Source of the DNA: a virus
Length of the DNA: 20,322 nucleotides
Virus record (IMG/VR): IMGVR_UViG_3300044225_000500
Span: 1-20,322 of that record
Reading direction: 5' to 3' (one strand)
Positions within the stretch are counted from its first letter, which is position 1. The number at the start of each line of letters is the position of its first letter. Both the position numbers and the translations under genes were made by a program. Below, in pieces: positions 1 through 6,493 of the stretch. Under the pieces are notes generated by a model. That model was not told the origin of the DNA. It searched no databases and worked only from the letters and a program-made list of their open reading frames with translations.

Positions 1-332
1 GTGCTATTGTAAATCAATGCACCCATCGCAGTAATCGTGGCTGTTGTAAAGCTAATATCATTGAAATCAGTTATTGCTGTTGTGCCAGATGTGCTTGGTG
101 CCACTTTTGTCAGTGTGCCACCACCAGTAGCATATGTGCCGCTGGAAGCAACCTCACCAGTTGTCACAAAAACTGTTGTTGTGGCCCCTAAAGTTGCAGT
201 TGTGCTTGACTTTCCACCACCGCTCTCTGCGTAAAGAGCCAGCTTGAAAGCATTGCCATTTGTGGCAAAGTTGTGTGTACCCAACAGTAGCTCTTGTTTG
301 AAAGATGTACACATTGCTTGTGCTATTGCCAT
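1..332 (-). CDS. Phage structural protein, C-terminus cut by window edge
   Basis: The N-terminal 110 residues of a minus-strand gene that leaves the window at base 1. It starts MAIAQAMCTSFKQELL and then becomes Thr/Ser/Gly/Ala-rich, with patterns typical of beta-rich virion proteins (GATTTVFVTTGEVAS, TDFNDISFTTATITA). An AGGAG lies 6 nt before the ATG, and that ATG overlaps the stop of the previous gene by one base (TAATG), so the start is secure. I recall this N-terminus from structural genes of uncultured marine phages, but I know of no assigned role. Its place after the connector genes suggests a tail or head-completion component. Confidence 0.75.
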   Translation of the reverse strand, partial: MAIAQAMCTSFKQELLLGTHNFATNGNAFKLALYAESGGGKSSTTATLGATTTVFVTTGEVASSGTYATGGGTLTKVAPSTSGTTAITDFNDISFTTATITAMGALIYNS

Positions 333-619
333 TATATTCTCCTTATAGCATCTGCTAATTCCAGTTGACCCGCTTCACGAACCTTCGCACATATTGTAGC
401 ACGTTCCTCCCTCCTCGCCAACTCCACGTAGTATTGTAAAATATTTCTCACTTTGTCTTTGAAAGCCTCTGCTTGAATCCTTATCTCCTCTGGAGAGTCT
501 TCGGAAACATATACGATTTTGTTAGTAGCCATTTCTGATATCTGATCATTTGAAAGACCCCCCTTGTTAGATGTCATAACACTAACCGGACCCAGTCCCG
601 TTGCCCCTGTATTAAACAT
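332..619 (-). CDS. Small conserved phage protein of unknown function
   Basis: 95 residues when started at the second ATG (MFNTGATGLGPVSVMTSNKG). GGGAG lies 8 nt before this ATG but only 2 nt before the ATG at 625, so the second is preferred. The first third has no regular structure signal. The rest (IRIQAEAFKDKVRNILQYY to the end) looks like an amphipathic, charged helical region. The start lies inside the end of the preceding gene and the stop shares a base with the next ATG, so the three genes are translationally coupled. I recall similar short proteins near the connector genes of marine phages, none with a known function. Confidence 0.7.
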   Translation of the reverse strand: MFNTGATGLGPVSVMTSNKGGLSNDQISEMATNKIVYVSEDSPEEIRIQAEAFKDKVRNILQYYVELARREERATICAKVREAGQLELADAIRRI

Positions 620-1289
620 TATCATGTCTCCCGAATATCACTGGTTTTTCATCTTGTGGCTCCGGTGACTCAAACTCTGACTGCCTCACTATTAACAACG
701 ATCCATCTTTTACTGTCTGAACCAAAGGGTCATCCAATCTATGATAACCATATAACTTCTCATTATCTGGAACATTTGTATCTAAAAGTGTTGAGTTGTG
801 AGCCACCTCTATCTTTATCCCTTTTGAAACTGCTATGGCTAACCAAAATTCTACACAAGCTCTGCCAGACTCAGCCATATTTACGTTTTTATATGTATAG
901 TCTATGCCATAAAGACACAGGGTCTTAACCTTACTCCATATTGCGTATGCCACAGCATAAGCCACAGTGTTATTAAAATAACAAAAGCCTAAGCCTGTAG
1001 CCACCTCCTTTAACGGGAAAAGTTCTAGGTAACTTATTCTTTCATCCAGTTGACAAGTAATAACTGGTTTTGTGTTTTTTGATAAAAATTCACGGGCAAC
1101 ACCTGTTTGTGTACCCGCGTTTTCTGTATCCAAAAACCTAGACACAGGATCCATCATAAATGTTTTGTCAACGTGTATGATTGCTCCTATGCAGTTTATT
1201 CCCCAAACTTCGTCAAAATGTTGTGAGGCTATTCTCGCAGAAACGTAATCAGCGTAACTGCTACCAAGCCCTACTATAGCTACTTTCAT
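612..1289 (-). CDS. Rossmann-type protein resembling the MAF/DUF115 (MptE-like) family
   Basis: 225 residues. It opens with a beta strand and a glycine turn (MKVAIVGLGSSYADY), as in a nucleotide-binding Rossmann fold. Later blocks are VWGINCIGAIIHVDKTFMMD, FCYFNNTVAYAVAYAIW, LCLYGIDYTYKN and AESGRACVEFWLAIA. I recognise this combination from phage proteins usually annotated as hypothetical, and it resembles the DUF115 / 6-hydroxymethylpterin pyrophosphokinase MptE-like domain, which also occurs in flagellin-glycosylation accessory factors. The reaction and substrate are unknown. It sits among connector and tail genes, not metabolic genes, so virion glycosylation or nucleotide-sugar handling is only a guess. 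The start is supported by AGGGAGA a few bases upstream. The family is plausible from motifs, but I could not test it by search. Confidence 0.75.
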   Translation of the reverse strand: MKVAIVGLGSSYADYVSARIASQHFDEVWGINCIGAIIHVDKTFMMDPVSRFLDTENAGTQTGVAREFLSKNTKPVITCQLDERISYLELFPLKEVATGLGFCYFNNTVAYAVAYAIWSKVKTLCLYGIDYTYKNVNMAESGRACVEFWLAIAVSKGIKIEVAHNSTLLDTNVPDNEKLYGYHRLDDPLVQTVKDGSLLIVRQSEFESPEPQDEKPVIFGRHDNV

Positions 1290-1296
1290 TGTCTCC

Positions 1297-1974
1297 CTAT
1301 GTCCTCGGTCTTTCTGGAAGCCCCTCTCTGTAAGCGTCCGCGTTTTCTCTAGCCTCTGCCAAGTCTTTTAACCTAGATAAACTCTCTGCGAATCGAGATT
1401 CATATAAAGCAATTATATCAGGCTCACCCTTCATAAAAATATAAGCCTCTATCAAAGAGCCATACAAAAGAGAGTTTGGAGAGTTTTCACTAAGCCATGT
1501 GTACTCCGTGTCTGCCAAAGCTGTCAGACTGTTTGGCCTATAATAATAATGCAATTCAACTGTGTAATCCGCATTAGGGGTTGGCCCTAATATAAAGTTA
1601 GCATTTACAAGCCCGCTTGCAGATGTAACAGATGAGTCAAAGAAACCATAATACAGCGGCTTTCCTGTTGATGTCACATCAGGAAATGCCTCCCTCATAA
1701 AGTTGACATCCTTTTCTAAAAGGAAGCCCTCACTTCCAGAGGTCGTGATAAATAAGGAAAATGGAGCTAAAAAATCTGTGGGGGTTCTTAGATACTGGTT
1801 GCCTGTGGTCATTACACCAGTGGCGTTCTTTCTAAAGTTCTCCAGATCAACATTAGAGAATATTCTTTGTTCTGCTGCTTTTATAAAGTTTGAAAGATTA
1901 GCGACAAAGGTCGCCTCGCTGTTGTCGGTATAAGATTGAATAGCGGTTTTTAGCTCACCAAAGGTAAAAGACAT
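1297..1974 (-). CDS. Head-tail adaptor-like protein
   Basis: 225 residues. The N-terminal half has the helical pattern of phage adaptor proteins (FGELKTAIQSYTDNSEATFV, NLSNFIKAAEQRIFSNVDLE). A beta-rich middle follows, with TPTDFLAPFSLFI, GKPLYYGFFDSS and YTVELHYYYRPNSLT. It ends in a charged helix (LYESRFAESLSRLKDLAEAR). This layout matches the adaptor family that attaches beneath the portal in podoviruses such as SU10 or P22 (gp4-like). It would act in the virion neck, sealing the DNA-filled head. A second protein of nearly equal length with a related layout is encoded at 3558-4238, so the phage may stack two connector rings. Family assignment is by pattern memory and is moderately sure. 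Confidence 0.75.
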   Translation of the reverse strand: MSFTFGELKTAIQSYTDNSEATFVANLSNFIKAAEQRIFSNVDLENFRKNATGVMTTGNQYLRTPTDFLAPFSLFITTSGSEGFLLEKDVNFMREAFPDVTSTGKPLYYGFFDSSVTSASGLVNANFILGPTPNADYTVELHYYYRPNSLTALADTEYTWLSENSPNSLLYGSLIEAYIFMKGEPDIIALYESRFAESLSRLKDLAEARENADAYREGLPERPRT

Positions 1975-1978
1975 TTTA

Positions 1979-2500
1979 CTACCCTAAAGCTGTGACTGGC
2001 CCAGCACTTGCAAAAAAGCCGCCTCCAGAAACAGACCCCGTTGTTGCACCGCCAGAAACAGAAACGGTATAAGTATCATCTGATACTTTTGTTATAGAAT
2101 ACCCAGTGGACAACTCCATCACCGCCTGAGTTATGCCGTCAAATGGCTCGACAGTTCTAAACCTTACAGTATCGCCTGTGTCTCTTCCGTGATTAACTTC
2201 TGTAATCGTTATAGTTGTTGTCGCTCCACCAGAAGCACCAGTCGTAAACGGATTGTCTTGCAGAAGATTAATTACATCAGGCTCCAGCCTGTTTGGCCTT
2301 GCATTAGCAAGTGACTGACCATCAGAAACCCTCACCCTGCCAATAAAGTTTTGCGGGTGATCATGGTCAACCACATCTTTTCCAACACGCATACCTGTTC
2401 TGGTTCCGTTCTTTATTTCAAAAACAAGGTCAGATAACTTGTACCTGAACCCTGTTTTATCACATATACCATATGCGTGTTTTCCTACTGCGTTAGGCAT
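1979..2500 (-). CDS. Structural protein with Cys-containing N-terminus and a beta-rich C-terminal domain
   Basis: 173 residues in two parts. Residues 1-70 include YGICDKTGFRYKLSDL and DHDHPQNFIGR. This resembles a zinc-ribbon-like N-terminus of marine phage structural proteins, but here only one Cys is left, so metal binding is unlikely. Residues 90-173 are beta-rich, with NHGRDTGDTVRFRTVEPFDG followed by YSITKVSDDTYTVSVSGGAT. That HG-x-GD-VRF pattern recurs in phage tail proteins and is sometimes matched to an E1 FCCH-like fold. It lies between the two adaptor-like genes, which points to a neck or tail-hub part. It begins 3 nt after the stop of the LysM repeat gene. Confidence 0.7.
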   Translation of the reverse strand: MPNAVGKHAYGICDKTGFRYKLSDLVFEIKNGTRTGMRVGKDVVDHDHPQNFIGRVRVSDGQSLANARPNRLEPDVINLLQDNPFTTGASGGATTTITITEVNHGRDTGDTVRFRTVEPFDGITQAVMELSTGYSITKVSDDTYTVSVSGGATTGSVSGGGFFASAGPVTALG

Positions 2501-2503
2501 TTA

Positions 2504-3556
2504 TTAACCTGCCCTTGTAAAACGCTTGCCTCTTGTGGCTGCGCCAGTGCCGCGCATTACACCACCTTTAGACATGCCTTTTTTTCTCATCATTCCGCCT
2601 CTAGCCATGCCCTTTTTCTTCATCATTCCACCCATAGCGTAGCCCTTTTTCTTCATGGCACCGCCTTTTTTCATAACAGATGCGCGGTTAGAGGCTCTAC
2701 GAGCTTTCTTCCTAAGAGCCTCAAGGCGTTTGTTTTCAGATGATGTAACAGGCTTAGTTGTTTGACTGCTTGCTGCCCTTGCTTTCGCACTAGGCACTGG
2801 CTTTCCACGCTTTCCACCCATTGGCGTTGTCATTGGTTTTGGTGCAGAAGCAGCATCTGCGGCTCTACGCTGTTTATTGATTTCACCAAGCTGATTGAGA
2901 CGAGTCGTGACCCTAGCTCTTTTATTTGCTGTTTCAGACTGTTTTGCAGGAACTGGCTTCCCAGCTTTCTTTGCTCTTTTAGCCGCAGTATCATCAGCCA
3001 ACCCCTTCATGGACGATTTTGTCATCCCAGAGTAAACACCGCCGCGTCCCTTGCCACCAGTTGGCATCTTAATGCTTTGTCCAACGCGAATTTCATTGGC
3101 GTTTTTGATTCCGGGATTAGCAGCCATCAAAGACTTGAGAGTAAGGCCTCTTGACTTGGCAATCTGAGACAGGGTGTCTCCTGACTTAACTTTTACAGAT
3201 CCGCCTTTGGCGTAGCCCTTCTTCATCATACCGCCTTTTTTCATGCCCTTTTTCTTCATCATACCGCCAGCAGCCATTTTGCCTTTGCCGTCAGCAGCAA
3301 AGAATGGAACCTTCTTCCCATCCTTTTCAACCATCCTGAGCTTTCCGCCTTTGGACATTCCTTTTTTCTTCATGGCACCGCCCATAGCATAACCCTTCTT
3401 TTTCATCATACCGCCAGCTTTCATAGGCTTCTTTCCCATCAATTCTGATTTTTTCTTGAAAGGCATGGGGGTGAGTTTCTTTTTATTTGGTGGGACAACC
3501 TTGTCTTGGCCTTTTGGCCCGCCCTTTTGACCCAGCTTTTTAATCTTAATAGGCAT
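2504..3556 (-). CDS. Lys/Met/Gly-repeat protein with embedded LysM domain
   Basis: 350 residues and extremely basic. A LysM peptidoglycan-binding domain lies at about residues 121-164: VKVKSGDTLSQIAKSRGLTL, then AANPGI, then IRVGQSIKMP. It is flanked by low-complexity arms. Residues 46-120 and 295-335 carry repeats of the form MMKKKGYAMGG / AMKKKGMSKGG. Between them, residues 165-295 are rich in Lys, Arg, Ala and Ser. LysM suggests binding to the cell wall, either as a virion-associated entry factor or during lysis, but no catalytic domain is visible. A GGAGGG lies just before the ATG. Neighbours on both sides are connector-type genes, so I infer a virion protein. The repeat function is unknown, and DNA binding through the basic arms is equally possible. 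Confidence 0.8.
   Translation of the reverse strand: MPIKIKKLGQKGGPKGQDKVVPPNKKKLTPMPFKKKSELMGKKPMKAGGMMKKKGYAMGGAMKKKGMSKGGKLRMVEKDGKKVPFFAADGKGKMAAGGMMKKKGMKKGGMMKKGYAKGGSVKVKSGDTLSQIAKSRGLTLKSLMAANPGIKNANEIRVGQSIKMPTGGKGRGGVYSGMTKSSMKGLADDTAAKRAKKAGKPVPAKQSETANKRARVTTRLNQLGEINKQRRAADAASAPKPMTTPMGGKRGKPVPSAKARAASSQTTKPVTSSENKRLEALRKKARRASNRASVMKKGGAMKKKGYAMGGMMKKKGMARGGMMRKKGMSKGGVMRGTGAATRGKRFTRAG
2552..2674 (-). repeat. C-terminal Lys-Gly-Met repeat block
   Basis: About four tandem copies of an 11-12 residue unit in the LysM gene (residues 295-335): KKGGAMKKKGYAMGG, MMKKKGMARGG, MMRKKGMSKGG. At DNA level the plus strand shows repeated cctttttcttcatcat-like tracts. Confidence 0.85.
3197..3421 (-). 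repeat. N-terminal Lys-Gly-Met repeat block
   Basis: Residues 46-120 of the LysM gene hold about five copies of the same unit as the C-terminal block: AGGMMKKKGYAMGG, AMKKKGMSKGG, AAGGMMKKKGMKKGG, MMKKGYAKGG. A 25-residue non-repeat insert interrupts them (includes KKVPFFAADG). The unit KKKGYAMGG is identical in both blocks, so the two arms arose by duplication around the LysM domain. Confidence 0.85.
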
Positions 3557-3557
3557 A

Positions 3558-4238
3558 TTACCCTCCTAGGTAAAATGTGTCATATGGTACAAATTTTAAC
3601 GCAGAGGAATCTGTGTCCTCGTTTGCTGCCAGTTCAAACTGGAACTCATATTCCTGTTTTAGGGGGGCAACCCTATTTGCCACTTCTGGTTTCTTCATAG
3701 CTATATAATACGCTAATCCTGTCACCAAACAAGGCACAAACCTAGGGGGTACAGCCGCTGTTCCGGATATACCGGAAGTAACCCCATCTATCCCCAGAAG
3801 GTAGAAATAAGCGAGCGTATACGTTGCTGCACTGTCTGGTACAGGCCAGAGAGTAAAAGTTGTAGACGTTGCCAACCTTTGCACAAAGATCTGCGAAGGT
3901 TTGCCTTGAGCGTTTTTATTGCTTGTTTTAGCGTATGTAGATACCGAAACCCTCTGAACGTCAGTATCGACCTGATTCGTGCCAGTGCCTGTGCGAATCT
4001 GGTGTTCAATGATGTCAATAGTTCCCGTAGGCAACGTATAAGTTGCTGTGCCTGCTGTAAGAGCTTGCGTCCCAGCATTGATAGTCCACAAATTAAGTCC
4101 ACGATTTTGCCACTCCAATGTTAAAAGGTTAAAACTCCGCCTAGCGGTTTTAAGGTCATACCCAGTTTGTAATGAGAGTCCCGCTCTTTCAAACGCCTCT
4201 TCAAATATTTCTGGTAGGTCGGGTGTTACAACAGCCAT
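3558..4238 (-). CDS. P22 gp4-like head-tail adaptor / DNA stabilisation protein
   Basis: 226 residues. The N-terminus PEIFEEAFERAGLSLQTGYD and RRSFNLLTLEWQNRGLNLW is the characteristic opening of phage gp4-like adaptors. A beta-rich middle (ATYTLPTGTIDIIEHQIRTG, TFTLWPVPDSAATYTLAYFY) and a helical end (VPPRFVPCLVTGLAYYIAMK, LKQEYEFQFELAANED) follow. In P22 this protein binds the portal after packaging and keeps the DNA in the head. The ATG shares a base with the previous stop (TAATG) and has AGGAAGG upstream. It is the better gp4 match of the two adaptor-like proteins in the window. Confidence 0.82.
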   Translation of the reverse strand: MAVVTPDLPEIFEEAFERAGLSLQTGYDLKTARRSFNLLTLEWQNRGLNLWTINAGTQALTAGTATYTLPTGTIDIIEHQIRTGTGTNQVDTDVQRVSVSTYAKTSNKNAQGKPSQIFVQRLATSTTFTLWPVPDSAATYTLAYFYLLGIDGVTSGISGTAAVPPRFVPCLVTGLAYYIAMKKPEVANRVAPLKQEYEFQFELAANEDTDSSALKFVPYDTFYLGG

Positions 4239-4498
4239 TATGTGACCTTCCTATGAGACTTTACTTTAGCTCGTATTTTTTTAGGCTGCTTTGCAAACTG
4301 CTTACCAGCCTTAGTTGCTCTTCTTTTAGCACGGGTGGTGGCCGCGTACTCCTTTGATGAGAGGGCTTTAATAGCTGATGACGGAAGATATCTCTCTCCT
4401 GTTGCTTTTGGCCCCTGTGTGGACGGTTTTCCACTCTTGGTTCTCCACTTTTGTTTCGTCCAAGACTTCAAACTTCTCTGCGATTTTTTTAACGCCAT
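4238..4498 (-). CDS. Small basic protein of unknown function
   Basis: 86 residues, roughly a third Lys or Arg. Visible blocks are SLKSWTKQKWRTKSGKPSTQ, GERYLPSSAIKALSSKEYAA and KRRATKAGKQFAKQPKKI. I recall proteins with the same SGKPS...GERYLP...L...EYA pattern in marine phages and algal viruses, of unknown function. It has no membrane segment or enzyme motif. AGGGAA lies just upstream of the ATG. It belongs to the island of basic proteins at about 2500-7800 and is coupled to the adaptor gene by a TAATG overlap. A nucleic-acid-binding role is likely from charge alone. Confidence 0.72.
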   Translation of the reverse strand: MALKKSQRSLKSWTKQKWRTKSGKPSTQGPKATGERYLPSSAIKALSSKEYAATTRAKRRATKAGKQFAKQPKKIRAKVKSHRKVT

Positions 4499-4515
4499 AA
4501 AGTTCCCTATAACTT

Positions 4516-5010
4516 TTACACATTAAGAGCTGCGGCTACAGAGGCTATTAAGAAAAAGAACAGACCAACAATCACTAAAATAAGAACAAAAACACCCAAA
4601 GCGGTTTTTATATTATCCTCTAGTTCTTTCTGCTTTCTTATCTTTTCTTTTCGGGCTGCTGCTGCGGCTTCTTTTGCTTCCCTTATTCTTTTAGCCCTTT
4701 CCTCGGTTATACTTTTCCAAGTTCCGTGACCAAACCTCATATCAATCATTGAGGCTATCTCCTGCATCTGCTCTTTAGCAAGTTTTGCATTAATAACCTC
4801 GGTTGCTACTGATTTTACACCAAATTGATCGGCAACACCACCAACACCTGATTTTTTACTTCTTAGCTTTTGTACCTGTTTCTCACCCTCAAATAAATTA
4901 TCTATGTAACCTGCTATATCCGAGACATCATTAGCCGTTCCGATAGCGCCTTTAATGCCATCGACTGCTGCCTTAAATAAGGATATGCCAGCGAGAGTCT
5001 CTGCGATCAT
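4516..5010 (-). CDS. Coiled-coil protein with C-terminal membrane anchor
   Basis: 164 residues. Residues 1-60 are small and amphipathic (AGISLFKAAVDGIKGAIGTA, ISDIAGYIDNL-like). Residues 100-132 are a charged Ala/Glu/Arg/Lys coiled coil (EERAKRIREAKEAAAAARKE). Residues 134-160 form one strong hydrophobic span (GVFVLILVIVGLFFFLIASV). It is therefore probably tail-anchored in the inner membrane or carried in the virion and inserted on entry. Marine phages often encode similar proteins without a function. Holin or spanin-like roles are possible, but no lysis enzyme is encoded in the window. The ATG follows directly after the stop of the preceding 56-residue gene. Confidence 0.75.
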   Translation of the reverse strand: MIAETLAGISLFKAAVDGIKGAIGTANDVSDIAGYIDNLFEGEKQVQKLRSKKSGVGGVADQFGVKSVATEVINAKLAKEQMQEIASMIDMRFGHGTWKSITEERAKRIREAKEAAAAARKEKIRKQKELEDNIKTALGVFVLILVIVGLFFFLIASVAAALNV

Positions 5011-5181
5011 CTATTTTAATACCATTTCTAAACAAAAACATTGATCTTTTTCATTATCAAAACCGTGAACTGTACTAGCCACATGACACTCAGATATTTT
5101 GTCATGCATACTTATTATTTTTGTCTCTATTTCAACTGGCGAGGTATTAACAACGGCGCAAAATAATATATATCTGATCAT
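5011..5181 (-). CDS. Small hypothetical protein, 56 residues
   Basis: A short gene filling the gap between two others. It reads MIRYILFCAVVNTSPVEIET, continues with KIISMHDKISECHV and ends DQCFCLEMVLK. It starts 2 nt after the upstream stop and its TAG is directly followed by the ATG of the coiled-coil membrane gene, so the fit is exact. The first 12 residues are hydrophobic with one Cys, perhaps a weak signal or lipoprotein-like N-terminus, and three further Cys follow. The ribosome site is weak (AAGGCG), consistent with translational coupling. Function is unknown. Confidence 0.65.
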   Translation of the reverse strand: MIRYILFCAVVNTSPVEIETKIISMHDKISECHVASTVHGFDNEKDQCFCLEMVLK

Positions 5182-5183
5182 TT

Positions 5184-5477
5184 CTACGCCTTACTTTTTT
5201 GTGACTTTCTTATGCTTTCCTTGCCCTGCTTGAATATTCTAGCGACTTCTGTCTTTCCCATAACTTTAGCCCTCTGCTCCCCAACAGTAAGTATCTGTAT
5301 CTTCCTAGCGTAAGGCTTCTTAATCTTTTTTACTTTTGCAACAGTTGATCTAGCGTCTGCTGGTGTGGCGAACTTAATTCCAACTGTGTCCTTTGGGTTT
5401 TCGTCTGTGTACAACCTTCGGCCAGAACCCTTTGGTTTTTTACCAGTGCCTACCTTTGGATCTCTTTTTTTCCTCAT
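5184..5477 (-). CDS. Small basic phage protein of unknown function
   Basis: 97 residues from the ATG that shares its first base with the upstream TAA (TAATG). A longer frame to 5546 exists, but it would overlap the preceding gene by 70 nt. The true N-terminus MRKKRDPKVGTGKKPKGSGR is one I recall in marine phage genomes, followed by RLYTDENPKDTVGIKFATPA and KPYARKIQILTVGEQRAKVM. No known domain. It is basic and soluble, with short predicted strands and helices in its second half. It is one of the 1-nt-overlap genes of the basic island. Function is unknown. Confidence 0.75.
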   Translation of the reverse strand: MRKKRDPKVGTGKKPKGSGRRLYTDENPKDTVGIKFATPADARSTVAKVKKIKKPYARKIQILTVGEQRAKVMGKTEVARIFKQGKESIRKSQKSKA

Positions 5478-6259
5478 TAGTTTCGATATCCGCCACCAGC
5501 TTTCTTGTAGGCTTGTGCCATCATTTGAGCTTTTCTTGCTGACCACTGGCCCGGAGCGCCACCTTTCCCACCAGCCTTAATTCTATTGAATATCCTTTTT
5601 CTCAACGCAGGCTTTGTGTAGTTCCCTGCCTCATTTACACGGGACTTTGTCTTACCACCCTTTTTCATTGGCTCAACATCACCACCAGACCCATATTTAC
5701 TGAATTTTCTAAGATCGGTCGGCTTTAAGGGCTGGATCCCCTTAAATCCCTTCGTCCCCTTTGGTATTTTTACCTTTGGCTTTCTTTTTGTTGTAGATCC
5801 GCCCTCTCTTAATTTAAGAGCAGACAATGTCTTTGCCTGACCAGCATGTGACTTGGATGCTTTCTTTAGAGCCTTTACTACTTTACCAACCTTCTTCTTT
5901 ACGTTTCCACCTGACTTCAGCTCTTCAAGTTGACGAGGCGTTGAATCAAACCCCCTACGAGGCTTATTGGCATCCTTTTGTATTTTTTCTTTCATGGCCT
6001 GCTGTCTTGACTTTGCCTTTACACCAGTCGCTGGAGTCCTTTTCCTAATACCAGCCATGTAATCCTTACCAGCAGATCTAACCTTTGCTGCACCACCAGA
6101 ACTAAAAGAAGAGGCCTTCCTATTGTAAGACCCCTTACCTTTCTTTGGCTTTACTATGCTTGGTTTAATTTTTTTTACAGCTTTAGCTACTGGGTTTTTT
6201 ACAGTTGCACTGCCACCACGTTTCATGGCTACTGGCTTTTTTGTTGGACACCTTCGCAT
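5477..6259 (-). CDS. Long basic protein with GG motifs and conserved GQWSARK C-terminus
   Basis: 260 residues. It starts at the ATG that has AGGAG 7 nt upstream inside the previous gene, and the more distal ATG at 6280 lacks such a site. Residues 1-200 are low-complexity Lys/Arg/Gly/Ser sequence with repeated double-glycine motifs (MKRGGSATVK, FSSGGAAKVR, KSGGNVKKK, REGGSTTKRK, GSGGDVEPMKKGG). The last 60 residues are ordered: NEAGNYTKPALRKRIFNRIK, GGAPGQWSARKAQMM and KKAGGGYR. I tentatively recall this C-terminal block as DUF5872, found in phages, bacteria and algal viruses, function unknown. The GG motifs also occur in the proteins at 2504-3556 and 6753-7241. Confidence 0.78.
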   Translation of the reverse strand: MRRCPTKKPVAMKRGGSATVKNPVAKAVKKIKPSIVKPKKGKGSYNRKASSFSSGGAAKVRSAGKDYMAGIRKRTPATGVKAKSRQQAMKEKIQKDANKPRRGFDSTPRQLEELKSGGNVKKKVGKVVKALKKASKSHAGQAKTLSALKLREGGSTTKRKPKVKIPKGTKGFKGIQPLKPTDLRKFSKYGSGGDVEPMKKGGKTKSRVNEAGNYTKPALRKRIFNRIKAGGKGGAPGQWSARKAQMMAQAYKKAGGGYRN

Positions 6260-6423
6260 AATGCTTCTCCTTGACAACAATCATCTACTACAGACCCACA
6301 AACAACACACTGATCGTGACCATGTACATTAACTGTTTTTAAGCTGCCCTGACATCTGGGACATCTGGGGCCGCAATGCTCCTTAACCAAAGAATGTTTT
6401 GACTTTATTTCGCTTGTTGACAT
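6229..6423 (-). CDS. Zinc-ribbon protein
   Basis: 64 residues if started at the ATG at 6423. It shows CGPRCPRCQG and, about 17 residues later, CVVCG, a two-pair Cys layout of a zinc ribbon, plus VHGHDQ and DDCCQGE. It is probably a small metal-binding protein that contacts nucleic acid or protein. The start is uncertain: a longer frame with a GTG at 6474 exists, but its upstream part is the shadow of the 36-residue gene at 6383-6493, which owns the ribosome site. No good site precedes 6423, so coupling to that gene is likely. The end overlaps the next gene by 31 nt. Confidence 0.62.
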   Translation of the reverse strand: MSTSEIKSKHSLVKEHCGPRCPRCQGSLKTVNVHGHDQCVVCGSVVDDCCQGEALCEGVQQKSQ

Positions 6424-6493
6424 TCTTTTTGTGTTTACCGGGACGGCGAATCCGTTTCCGCTTGATATGTACACTTTCCACTCTCCTCGCCAT
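6383..6493 (-). CDS. Hidden 36-residue basic protein (MARRVE family)
   Basis: Complete small gene in a frame overlapping the zinc-ribbon gene. It reads MARRVESVHIKRKRIRRPGK, then HKKNVNKRNKV and KTFFG before TAA. Half of its residues are Lys or Arg. The ATG shares its first base with the TGA of the upstream HNH-like gene (TGATG), the same spacing as neighbouring genes. I recall nearly identical 35-40 residue proteins, annotated as hypothetical, in marine phages, which is the main reason to prefer this frame. It may bind nucleic acid. The function is not known. Confidence 0.75.
   Translation of the reverse strand: MARRVESVHIKRKRIRRPGKHKKNVNKRNKVKTFFG

Noticed and set aside
37-234. Plus-strand frame of 65 residues at the left end
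   Set aside because: It is antisense to the partial structural gene, is Val/Pro-rich as expected from the reverse of a Thr/Gly coding strand, and has no ribosome site.
2477-3154. Plus-strand frames opposite the LysM repeat gene, rich in Cys, Ser, His and Phe
   Set aside because: They are the reverse reading of Lys/Met/Gly repeat codons. The LysM domain proves the minus-strand frame.
2552-3421. Spaced repeats considered as a CRISPR-like array
   Set aside because: The repeats are in-frame coding repeats of Lys/Gly/Met units without unique spacers of constant length.
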